10,279 nucleotides of DNA from contig DATDFC010000129.1 in assembly GCA_036522815.1 (NCBI GenBank), positions 1-10,279 of the forward strand, given 5' to 3'. The DNA comes from AG41 sp036522815 (lineage in GTDB: Bacteria; Gemmatimonadota; Gemmatimonadetes; Gemmatimonadales; GWC2-71-9). Shown here piece after piece: positions 1-6,442 of the stretch. Each line of letters begins with the position of its first letter. The first letter of the stretch is position 1. A model generated the notes under the pieces. The model was not told the DNA's origin. It saw nothing but the letters and a program-made list of their open reading frames with translations, and ran no database searches. A program made the position numbers and the translations under genes.

Positions 1-383
1 GGGTGGGAGACATACTGCACGGCGTGCGCGTGTCGCGCGGAGTCGTCGGTCCTGAAGTTGAACGGGCGAAGGTACACGGCGTCGTAGGTCGTGTCGTCCA
101 CTCCGTGAAACGCCACGCCCACGAAACTCTGTCCCTGCACATCCTTGCCCCTGATATCGAGCTCGATCGTGCCGTTGCCGAGCTCCACCCCCGGCAGATA
201 CGCGACGCCGTTGTCGGCCCGCGCATCAAGATGCACCCCCGAGCGCGTGCCGTCCTTCACGCTCGTTGCGGTGCGGTTGAAGACCTGCAGACTCTTTGGG
301 TCGAGGGTTGTCCCCTGACCCGAGACGCGCGACGCCGTGCACAAACCCGCCACGGCCAGCAGGAGCGGCAGCACCCGGTTCAT
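1..383 (-). CDS. Secreted concanavalin/LamG-like protein (3-keto-disaccharide hydrolase-like), 5' part only
   Basis: The gene runs off the left edge of the window, so only the first 127 codons are visible and the C-terminus is missing. The start ATG (positions 383-381) has a clear GAGGAG ribosome site (394-389) five bases upstream. The protein opens with a Sec signal peptide: Arg3, then a hydrophobic stretch VLPLLLAVAGL, with cleavage likely near residue 22 (VSG-Q). Cys15 is preceded by Leu, so it is a poor lipobox. The mature part (residues about 30-127) has a beta-sandwich look: GVAYLPGVELGNGTIELDI, then FVGVAFHG, then DAVYLRPFNFR. This is the pattern I associate with the LamG/DUF1080 concanavalin-like fold found in secreted carbohydrate-binding or 3-keto-glycoside-cleaving proteins. 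Catalytic residues cannot be judged from this fragment. It is divergent from the glycosidase-like gene at 485, which supports a carbohydrate-related role. The family is a recognition from pattern, not a search. Confidence 0.75.
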   Translation of the reverse strand, partial: MNRVLPLLLAVAGLCTASRVSGQGTTLDPKSLQVFNRTATSVKDGTRSGVHLDARADNGVAYLPGVELGNGTIELDIRGKDVQGQSFVGVAFHGVDDTTYDAVYLRPFNFRTDDSARHAHAVQYVSH

Positions 384-469
384 GAAGTCTCCTCGGTATG
401 GAAGGTACTCGGACGTACGACGGCCGCGCCGGGAAGTGTCGCGTCAGGTGGTGGTGGCGCGAGCCTCGG

Positions 470-475
470 TATAAC
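470..475 (+). promoter_or_regulatory. Candidate -10 element (TATAAC) for the glycosidase-like gene
   Basis: TATAAC lies nine bases before the ATG at 485. This would put the transcription start only two or three bases ahead of the start codon, giving an almost leaderless mRNA. No convincing Shine-Dalgarno and no good -35 hexamer are visible. It lies in the 101-bp divergent spacer shared with the minus-strand gene. Confidence 0.35.
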
Positions 476-484
476 GTTGAGCCC

Positions 485-2644
485 ATGGATCGCCGAGAGT
501 TCCTGGCTCTGGCCGCGGCGGCCGGGGCGACCGCCCAGGCCGGCCCCCGCCTGCCGGTGGCGGCGCCGGCACCGTCGTGGTACGCCACCATGCGCCGCTG
601 CGGACAGCTCAACTTCAACGAGCGCGATCCCCTCACGCTCGACGTGGCAGCGTGGATCGAGTACTGGGCGTCGCTGCGGGTCAACGCGCTGCTCGTCAAC
701 GGCGGCGGGATCATGGCGTTCTACCCGACCGACGTCCCCTATCACCACCGCAGCGCGTTCCTGGGAACCCGCGACCTGTTTGGCGAGATGGCCGCCGCGG
801 CTCGCACCCGCGGCATCCGCGTGGTGGCGCGCATGGACTGCAACTACTCCTGGGAGGAGGCGCTGCGGGCGCATCCGGAATGGTTCGAGCGCGACCGCGA
901 CGGCCAGCCGCGCCGGCACAACGAATCCACCTGGCTCTTCAAGACCTGCATGTTCTCCCCGTATTTCACCGACCAGATGCCGGCCATATATCGTGAGATC
1001 GCCCAGCGCTACGCGGTCGATGCCTTCTTCACCAACGGCTGGCCCAGCACGGGCGCGCTCGGCGTGTGCTATTGCGAGAGCTGCCAGAAGGTGTATCGCG
1101 ACAAGGTGGGGGGCGTGCCGCCCGAGCAGACCGACGCCACCAGCCCGCTGTACCGCCGCTACTACGCCGTGTTCATGGACCGCCTGTTGGAGGTCTGGCG
1201 TCTGTGGGACGCGGTGGCGCGGGAGCGCCGTCCCGACGCGGTCTACGTGGGTAACCTGGGCGGCGGCATCCGCGTGGTCAAAGACCTCGCCCGCATCGGC
1301 CAGGTGGCCGGTTGGTTCAACGCCGACCACCAGGGCCGCTCCGGCGACACGCCGCTCTGGGACTGCGCCCAGCAGGGTCGCGTGGCCCGCTCCGTCATGC
1401 AGCGACGCACGATCACCAACGTGACGGGCGCCTACAGCAACAGCCGCCCCGTGTGGCGCCACGTCGCCAAGCCCGCCGCCGAGACGACCCTGTGGATGGC
1501 CCAAACGGTCGCGAGCGGCATGGTGCCCTGGTTTCATTGGCTCGGTGGCTCGCCCGAGGACGACCGCTGGCGGGACACGGGGCACGAGTTTTTCGCCTGG
1601 CTCGCCGCCCAGGAGCCGCACTTCCGCAACACGCGTTCGGTGGCCGACATCGCGGTGCTGTTCCCGCAGAGCACGATCGCCTTCTGGCGCGGCTCCGACC
1701 GGGCGCAAGGGACCGAGTACCTGCAGGGGCTGTACGCGGCGCTGCTCCAGGGGCGCTGTGTCTTCGACTTCGTGCACGAGAATGCCCTGTCGGAAGAGAC
1801 CCTGAGCCGCTACCGCGCGCTGCTCCTCCCCAACGCCGCATACCTCGGCGACGAGCCCTGCCGCCAGATCCGCGCGTACGTGCAGGCCGGCGGCTCGCTC
1901 CTCGCCACGTTCGAGACCGCGCGCTACGACGGGTGGGGCGACCCGCGCGGCGAGCCGGCCCTCGCCGATCTGTTCGGCGTCGCGATCGCGGGCGACGTGG
2001 TGGGCCCCGCCTCCAATAGCTACATGCGGATCGACGAGCGTCATCCGGCGCTCGCGGGCTTCGCAGGGACGGCGATCCTGCCGGGCCCGGAGAGCCGCCT
2101 GCCCGTGCGCCTGCGCGAAGCCGGTCGTCCGGCCCTGACCGTCGTGCCGCGCTATCCCGCCTTCCCGCCCGAGATGGTCTACCCACGCACGGCGCGCACG
2201 GACGACCCGGCTGCCGTCTTCCGGGAGCGCGGCGGCTCGCGGCTGGCGTATTTCGCCGGCGACGTGGACCGGACGTTCTGGCGCTCCGGGAATCCGGATC
2301 TGAGTCGCCTCCTGCAGAACGCGGTCCGTTGGCTGCGGGGCGATCGCCCGTCACCGGTGACGATCGAAGGCGACGGGCTCGTGGAGACGTTCGCGTGGGA
2401 GACGGAGCCGGGCTATGCGCTGCATCTGCTCAACTACACCACGCCCAATCTCACCTGGGGACTGGTCGAGCGCTCCTACCCCATCGGTCCCCAGCGCGTG
2501 CGGTTCGAGGTCGCGCCCGGCCGGACGATCAGACGGGTGGCGGCGCTGCGCAGCGGTCGCGTGCTCCCGTTCGAGCAGGATGGGGCTGCGGTCCACTTCG
2601 AAGTGCCTGCGGTGCTCGATTACGAGGTCGTCGCCCTCACTTGA
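485..2644 (+). CDS. Tat-exported glycosidase-like protein with GHL6-type barrel and GH42-type trimerisation domain
   Basis: The protein has 719 residues. Residues 2-7 (DRREFL) with the following Ala-rich stretch form a Tat signal of the type common on exported sugar-acting enzymes, so periplasmic or extracellular location is expected. Residues about 32-380 look like the TIM-barrel of the hypothetical glycosyl hydrolase 6 / 'alpha-amylase family protein' group. Visible signs are the early strands (VNALLVNGGG, IRVVARMDCN), a DAFFTNGW segment at 179-186, and a Cys-x-Cys-x2-Cys motif (C195, C197, C200). Residues about 382-505 resemble the beta-galactosidase trimerisation domain of GH42 (strands VADIAVLFP and YRALLLPNAAYL, then YVQAGGSLLATFET). 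A C-terminal beta-rich part follows (HLLNYTTP onward). Substrate is unknown and I cannot assign the catalytic acids. The longer in-frame start at 398 is rejected because the Tat signal begins exactly at Met485 and the upstream stretch does not look coding. A divergent secreted concanavalin-like gene is adjacent. Confidence 0.85.
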   Translation: MDRREFLALAAAAGATAQAGPRLPVAAPAPSWYATMRRCGQLNFNERDPLTLDVAAWIEYWASLRVNALLVNGGGIMAFYPTDVPYHHRSAFLGTRDLFGEMAAAARTRGIRVVARMDCNYSWEEALRAHPEWFERDRDGQPRRHNESTWLFKTCMFSPYFTDQMPAIYREIAQRYAVDAFFTNGWPSTGALGVCYCESCQKVYRDKVGGVPPEQTDATSPLYRRYYAVFMDRLLEVWRLWDAVARERRPDAVYVGNLGGGIRVVKDLARIGQVAGWFNADHQGRSGDTPLWDCAQQGRVARSVMQRRTITNVTGAYSNSRPVWRHVAKPAAETTLWMAQTVASGMVPWFHWLGGSPEDDRWRDTGHEFFAWLAAQEPHFRNTRSVADIAVLFPQSTIAFWRGSDRAQGTEYLQGLYAALLQGRCVFDFVHENALSEETLSRYRALLLPNAAYLGDEPCRQIRAYVQAGGSLLATFETARYDGWGDPRGEPALADLFGVAIAGDVVGPASNSYMRIDERHPALAGFAGTAILPGPESRLPVRLREAGRPALTVVPRYPAFPPEMVYPRTARTDDPAAVFRERGGSRLAYFAGDVDRTFWRSGNPDLSRLLQNAVRWLRGDRPSPVTIEGDGLVETFAWETEPGYALHLLNYTTPNLTWGLVERSYPIGPQRVRFEVAPGRTIRRVAALRSGRVLPFEQDGAAVHFEVPAVLDYEVVALT

Positions 2645-2671
2645 TCGTCGCTTGACCACCTGCGCTATCCT
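2641..2671 (+). promoter_or_regulatory. Weak candidate promoter for the Mpo1-like gene
   Basis: TTGATC (2641-2646) and TATCCT (2666-2671) are separated by 19 bases, about 40 bases ahead of the ATG at 2714. The -35-like box overlaps the stop codon of the preceding gene. A second TTGACC at 2652 is too close to the same -10 to be used. Read-through from the upstream gene across the 69-bp gap is an equally good explanation. Confidence 0.2.
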
Positions 2672-2713
2672 TAGGAGACGAAGCCCGGTCCGCCCGCGAG
2701 AGGAGCTCGGCAT

Positions 2714-3016
2714 ATGCTCGGCGATCGCCCCATGTCCGATTGGATCGCGCGCTACACGCAGAGTCACCAGAATGCGGTGAACCGCGCGTGCCACACCATC
2801 GGCATTCCCCTCATCGCGGCTGCCGTGCCGTTGTTTGTGATCGCCCTGTTCGTGCACGGCTTCTGGCCGGTGCCACTCGTCCTGTTCGTCGTCGGGTGGG
2901 CATTCCAATTCATTGGCCACGCGTTCGAGGGCAAACCGCCGGAGTTCTTCAAGGACTGGCGCTTCCTGTTGGTTGGCCTGCGGTGGTGGCTGGCGAAGAT
3001 CCGCGGACGCGCCTAG
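2714..3016 (+). CDS. Mpo1-like (DUF962/YGL010w) small membrane protein
   Basis: This 100-residue protein matches the DUF962/Mpo1 pattern. It has H18-x4-N23-R-x-C-H27 followed by the GIP motif, then a late GHAFEG-K-PP segment (H69). The yeast member Mpo1 is an Fe(II)-dependent dioxygenase acting on 2-hydroxy fatty acids in fatty-acid alpha-oxidation; the conserved histidines are the likely iron ligands. Two hydrophobic segments (about 31-48 and 52-68) predict an inner-membrane protein. Bacterial members are typically about this size, so it appears complete. The start at 2714 is preferred over Met7 (2732) because AGGAG (2701-2705) sits eight bases upstream of it, while the downstream Met has no ribosome site. 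Its stop codon overlaps that of the convergent regulator gene. The lipid role in this organism is inferred from the family. Confidence 0.85.
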   Translation: MLGDRPMSDWIARYTQSHQNAVNRACHTIGIPLIAAAVPLFVIALFVHGFWPVPLVLFVVGWAFQFIGHAFEGKPPEFFKDWRFLLVGLRWWLAKIRGRA

Positions 3017-4884
3017 GCGTCGGGAGACCGCCCGGCCGCCTCGAGGATGCGCCGCCGCTGGCCCGCCACGACCATGTCGCGGGCCACCACGTCACGCACG
3101 ATCCGGGCAACAAAGCCATAGCCGCGCGGCTCGGCGGCGAGCCAGCGCTGCCATTCCAGCTCGTCGAGCGCCGCGGCCAGCGCGTCGCCGCCCACGCCCG
3201 ACGCCCGCCCCAGCAGCGGCGCGGGCACCCGCTCGTCCAGCACCGCCGCGGCCAGCAGCACGCCTTGGGCATCGCTCGACAGCCGGCGGAAGTTCACGCG
3301 GACTGCAGCGGTGATAGCGTCGGGGAGATCGCCCGGGAACGTCTGCTGTAGCGTGCAAAACGGCTGCGGCCATACACCCCCCACCTGCTGCAAGTCCAAT
3401 CCCAACGCCACGGCATTGAGCAGCTCGACCGCGAGCAGCGGAATGCCGGCCGAGTCCGCGACGACGCGCCGGGCCAGTCGCTCGAGCTGCAGCGCGTCGT
3501 ACGTTGGGGCACCCCAGCGCGCCAACGCGCGCAGCGCGTCGCCGCCGAGTGGTCCGAGCGTCACGGCCGTGCCGGCAAGCTCGCGTCCCACGTGGGCCCG
3601 CATTTCGTCGAGCTCCTCCCGCCGCCGGTGCGGCGCCACGGTGAGGAACAGGAACACGCGTGAACGGGTGAGGTCGCGCGCGGCCGCGCCCAGGGCGAGG
3701 AGCGACTCGCGGTCGAGCCAATGCGCGTCGTCCACGACGACCATGACGGGCTGCTCCTCCGCGACGGCGCGCAGCACTTCGGAAAACGCCCGCCCCGGAG
3801 CGGCGAGCGGTGCACTGCCCCGCAACTGGGCCAGGGCCTCGGGCGACGCGGCGGCGCTCCCGGGCGCGTCGAGCAGACCACCCCGGACGATCCCCAGCAC
3901 GCCGCCCCAGGCGTCACGCTCATCCTCTGCGACCGCCCGCACCGCCGCGATCACGGCGCCGTCCAGTCGAGCTCGACCGGCGAGTTCCTCGGCAAGTCGC
4001 GTCTTGCCCGTGCCACTGTCGCCTTGGACGATCGCGACGGCGAGACGTCCCGCCCGGCACGCCGCCCAGGTCGCCACGAGTCGCTCGAGCTCCCCGTTCC
4101 GCCCGACCAGCGGAGCGCGGCGCGACTCGGCCCCCGCGACCGCCGCCGGCACGCCGTCGGGGACGCGCCACCTCCGCCCCTGGCGGATGCGATCCGCCAG
4201 CGCGCGCGTGTCGGCGTCCGGCTCGGCGCCCAAGTCCCGCTGGAGGCGTGTCGCGAACGCGGTAAACGCGGCCAGCGCCTGGCCCCGATCGCCCGCGAGG
4301 GCCAGGGCACGCAGCCGCGCCCGGACCGCGACATCGGAGTGCTCGTCCAGCTGCTCGGCACGCCGCGCCGCCTCCTCGGCGCCCCTCAGGTCGCCGCGCG
4401 CCGACGCCTGCGTCGACAGGCACTCGAGTATTTCGACCGAGCGGCGCTGCCAGTGGATCCGCTCCGCGGACATCCAGTCGTCGAACCCCGAGGCTCCCGG
4501 AATGTTGAACCCTTCGAGAAACAGACCGGCGATCAGCCGAGCCGCGGCGGCGTAGTCACCAGCCACGGCCAGCGTCTCGAGCTGCTCGACGTCCAACGCC
4601 ACCGCCCGGCTGGCCAACCGGACGTGCGTGCGGTCCGTCTCGATGGTCTTCGCTGCATAGATCCGCAGAGTCGACACGGCCTGGTTGAGCGAGTGCCGGG
4701 CGTCATCCTGCGGCTGATCACCCCACAGGAGCCCGATCAAGTGATCGCGGGCCCGCGCACGCTTGGGCGACCGGGCGAGGTAGACGAGCAGCGCGAGATT
4801 CTTGTGCCACTGCAGGTTGGCGGGCACGCTGCCGTCATCGAGCCGAACCACCGGCGGGCCGAGCGTCTCGCAGAAGATGGGCAT
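3013..4884 (-). CDS. SARP/AfsR-like transcriptional regulator: winged-helix, BTAD and AAA ATPase
   Basis: With the start at 4884 the protein has 623 residues. Residues 1 to about 90 form a winged-helix-like DNA-binding region (FCETLGPPVVRL, then LLVYLARSPKRARARDHLIGLLW), as in SARP proteins. Residues about 96-237 are a bacterial transcriptional activator domain (VALDVEQLETL; FLEGF; the helical tail ending LQRDLGAEPD). An AAA/NTPase domain begins near residue 258 (APLVGRNGELERL), with Walker A GDSGTGKT at 288-295 and Walker B VMVVVDDAHWLD at 380-391. It ends after the ATPase and its helical extension, with no long TPR tail, so it is shorter than many AfsR/LAL proteins. It probably regulates transcription in response to a signal sensed through the ATPase; the target is unknown. 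No clear ribosome site is seen; Met at 4902 is an alternative start. The frame stays open to 5046 but that N-terminal addition does not resemble the family. It is convergent with the Mpo1-like gene and divergent from the receiver/GGDEF gene. Confidence 0.88.
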   Translation of the reverse strand: MPIFCETLGPPVVRLDDGSVPANLQWHKNLALLVYLARSPKRARARDHLIGLLWGDQPQDDARHSLNQAVSTLRIYAAKTIETDRTHVRLASRAVALDVEQLETLAVAGDYAAAARLIAGLFLEGFNIPGASGFDDWMSAERIHWQRRSVEILECLSTQASARGDLRGAEEAARRAEQLDEHSDVAVRARLRALALAGDRGQALAAFTAFATRLQRDLGAEPDADTRALADRIRQGRRWRVPDGVPAAVAGAESRRAPLVGRNGELERLVATWAACRAGRLAVAIVQGDSGTGKTRLAEELAGRARLDGAVIAAVRAVAEDERDAWGGVLGIVRGGLLDAPGSAAASPEALAQLRGSAPLAAPGRAFSEVLRAVAEEQPVMVVVDDAHWLDRESLLALGAAARDLTRSRVFLFLTVAPHRRREELDEMRAHVGRELAGTAVTLGPLGGDALRALARWGAPTYDALQLERLARRVVADSAGIPLLAVELLNAVALGLDLQQVGGVWPQPFCTLQQTFPGDLPDAITAAVRVNFRRLSSDAQGVLLAAAVLDERVPAPLLGRASGVGGDALAAALDELEWQRWLAAEPRGYGFVARIVRDVVARDMVVAGQRRRILEAAGRSPDA

Positions 4885-5030
4885 GGACTCGCGCGCCAAC
4901 ATGTCCCCGGCTCGGGAGCACCGCCAGCCCATGCCCACTAGGGCCTGATCACCCCTGCCCCGGGTCTTCTCCGGCCCGAGCCAGTAGTTTCCCCGGTGTC
5001 GTCCGTGTCCGGCCGTTCCCACATTCGGGC

Positions 5031-5927
5031 ATGGCTCGTCGCGCACCCTTCAGCCGCGCTCCCGTCGTGCTCGTCGCGAACGCGTTCGGTACCTGGCTCA
5101 GCCAGGCGCTCGCCCACCTCGTCCAGGCGCGGGGCTATCGGGTCCATTTCGTGTTGACCGGACGCGAGCTACTGGACCAGGCGCCGTCGCTGCACCCCGA
5201 CGTCATCGTGCTGGACGCCGACCTTCCGGATCTCGACAGCATCGCGGTGTGTCGCATGATGCGCGAGAATCGCGCGGCGTGGAACATGCCCGTCATGATG
5301 ACCACGGCGACGCCCCCCACCAGAGAGCAGCGCGTCGCGGCGCTCGAGGCGGGAGCGTGGGACTACTTGAACGTATTGCTCCACCCGGAGGAGCTGATCC
5401 TCAAGCTCGACGCCATGGCGCGTCTCAAACTCGAGATGGACCAGGCCCTGGAGGAGAGCGCCGTAGACCCAGCGAGCGGGCTGTACACGCTACCCGGGCT
5501 CGTGCGGCGGGCGCGCGAGCTCACCGCCGACGCGGTGCGGCGGCGCGCCGCCCTCGCCTGCGTGGCCCTCGGCATCGGCCCGCCCGCGCTGCCGGCGGCC
5601 ACGGCATACGCCGGGCAGATCCTGCAGGCCAGCGGGCGGACGTCCGATTGTGTGGGCAGTCTCGGCCAGGGGGAGTTCGCGGTGCTCGCGCCCGCGACCG
5701 CGCCCGAAGGCGCTAAAAGAATGGCGCTGCGCCTGGCGGAGGTGCTCGAGGCCGCGGGACCCCGGCCCCCCGGGGTGCCGCCGCTGCAGGTGCAGGCGGG
5801 CTACGACGCCGTTACGGACATGCAGCGCGCGCCGCGCGAGGCCGCGAACCTGCTCGAGCACGCGGGCACGGCCCTGCATCAGGCGCGAGCCGAAAGCGGC
5901 GAGCGGATTCGAGCCTACCGGCAGTAG
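5031..5927 (+). CDS. Degenerate receiver fused to degenerate GGDEF domain (possible c-di-GMP-binding effector)
   Basis: The 298-residue protein has a CheY-like receiver (about 11-130), a helical linker, and a GGDEF-like domain (about 146-298). The receiver keeps the phosphoacceptor position D62 (VLDADLPDLD) and T92, but the N-terminal acidic pair is replaced by Ala-Asn (VVLVANAFG). The conserved Lys-Pro is also Val-Leu (DYLNVLLHPEEL). The second domain starts with a typical DPASGLYT signature, but the metal-binding LDID-like strand is LGIG (180-183) and the GGDEF loop is GQGEF (212-216), so cyclase activity is unlikely. An RxxD motif (R203-D206) stands five residues ahead of that loop, exactly the inhibitory-site spacing that binds c-di-GMP in PleD-type proteins. 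The architecture recalls Caulobacter PopA, a degenerate receiver-GGDEF c-di-GMP receptor. No signal peptide or membrane helix is seen, so it should be cytoplasmic. It is divergent from the SARP-like gene, and no clear ribosome site precedes ATG 5031. Confidence 0.82.
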   Translation: MARRAPFSRAPVVLVANAFGTWLSQALAHLVQARGYRVHFVLTGRELLDQAPSLHPDVIVLDADLPDLDSIAVCRMMRENRAAWNMPVMMTTATPPTREQRVAALEAGAWDYLNVLLHPEELILKLDAMARLKLEMDQALEESAVDPASGLYTLPGLVRRARELTADAVRRRAALACVALGIGPPALPAATAYAGQILQASGRTSDCVGSLGQGEFAVLAPATAPEGAKRMALRLAEVLEAAGPRPPGVPPLQVQAGYDAVTDMQRAPREAANLLEHAGTALHQARAESGERIRAYRQ

Positions 5928-5930
5928 ACT
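5925..5930 (+). promoter_or_regulatory. Candidate -10 element (TAGACT) for a leaderless DinB-like transcript
   Basis: TAGACT fits the TAnnnT pattern. It ends six bases before the GTG at 5937, the spacing expected if transcription begins at the start codon itself. It overlaps the TAG stop of the preceding gene. No Shine-Dalgarno precedes the GTG. Translational coupling across the nine-base gap is the alternative. Confidence 0.3.
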
Positions 5931-5936
5931 TCCCGC

Positions 5937-6398
5937 GTGCGTAGGCAACAACTGGTGCAACGACTCGAGCAGGCATGGGTGGACTTTCAGGAGTCCTATG
6001 CCGGCCTGTCGGATGCGGAGCTGATGGAGCCAGGGGTCACCGGGGCCTGGTCGGTCAGGGACATCATCGCGCACGTGACCTGGTGGGAAGAGGAAGCGCT
6101 CACGCATCTGCCGGTCGTGCTCGCCGGGGGGCGACCCCCACGCTACTCGGTCACCCATGGCGGCATCGATGCGTTCAACGCCAAGATGACGGAGCAGCGC
6201 CGACACTGGTCGCTCGCCCAAGTGCGCGCGCACCACGTCGAGGTGCACCGTCGCCTGGTGGCTCTTGTGGCAGGCACGCCCGCTGACCAGACCGGCGGCG
6301 AATCGCGGTTTCGCCGGCGCCTGCGGCTCGACACGTACGGCCACTACCCGAAGCACGCGCGCGCTATCCGCGCCTGGCGGACCTCGCGCGGACAATGA
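5937..6398 (+). CDS. DinB-like / ClbS-DfsB-type four-helix-bundle protein
   Basis: This 153-residue protein has the hallmarks of the DinB/ClbS (DUF1706) group. Near residues 36-50 is GAWSVRDIIAHVTWWEEEAL, and near the C-terminus is DTYGHYPKHARAIRAW (132-147). H46, H136 and H140 stand where the DinB superfamily places its metal-binding histidine triad. Members include metal-dependent thiol-dependent transferases and the colibactin-resistance protein ClbS; the substrate here cannot be told. No signal peptide is present, so it is probably cytoplasmic. The GTG start is nine bases after the stop of the receiver/GGDEF gene, with no ribosome site. Its length is typical of the family. Its stop overlaps ATG 6395, an in-frame but probably unused start of the next reading frame. 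Confidence 0.82.
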   Translation: MRRQQLVQRLEQAWVDFQESYAGLSDAELMEPGVTGAWSVRDIIAHVTWWEEEALTHLPVVLAGGRPPRYSVTHGGIDAFNAKMTEQRRHWSLAQVRAHHVEVHRRLVALVAGTPADQTGGESRFRRRLRLDTYGHYPKHARAIRAWRTSRGQ

Positions 6399-6402
6399 GA
6401 CG

Positions 6403-6420
6403 TATATTTCCCATAACAAT
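6403..6420 (+). promoter_or_regulatory. AT-rich promoter-like island ahead of the BNR lipoprotein
   Basis: This short AT-rich patch in a GC-rich region contains TATATT (6403-6408) and CATAAC (6412-6417). The second has a CGGACA box 17 bases upstream (6389-6394). A ribosome site, AAGGAG (6427-6432), follows. It suggests an internal promoter inside the five-gene run. Confidence 0.4.
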
Positions 6421-6426
6421 CGGCGC

Positions 6427-6432
6427 AAGGAG
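6427..6432 (+). promoter_or_regulatory. Ribosome binding site (AAGGAG) deciding the lipoprotein start
   Basis: AAGGAG lies ten bases ahead of ATG 6443, slightly long but acceptable spacing. The earlier in-frame ATG at 6395 has no such site. The codons between the two (AGA, ATA, TTT, ATA, ACA, AGG, AGA) are unlike the rest of the gene. Confidence 0.55.
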
Positions 6433-6442
6433 AGCGTGGGTC

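Noticed and set aside
3..1424. Plus-strand open frame spanning the window start and the glycosidase-like gene
   Set aside because: It crosses the divergent spacer, is Arg/Ser/Pro-rich, and conflicts with the well-supported minus-strand signal-peptide gene and the plus-strand gene in another frame.
380..2044. Long open frame of 554 codons on the minus strand opposite the glycosidase-like gene
   Set aside because: It is a by-product of high GC at third positions. Its product is His/Arg/Val-rich with no recognisable domain, while the plus-strand frame has a Tat signal and clear domains.
3311..4941. Two long plus-strand frames (about 410 codons each) opposite the regulator gene
   Set aside because: They have low-complexity Arg/Ser/Ala composition and no motif. 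The minus strand encodes clear BTAD, Walker A and Walker B motifs.
6126..6138. GGGGG / CCCCC inverted repeat inside the DinB-like gene
   Set aside because: It is short and lies within a well-supported coding frame, encoding a loop; there is no sign of a regulatory role.
5490..6428. 312-codon minus-strand frame across the GGDEF and DinB-like genes
   Set aside because: It spans two well-supported plus-strand genes and has no recognisable domain.
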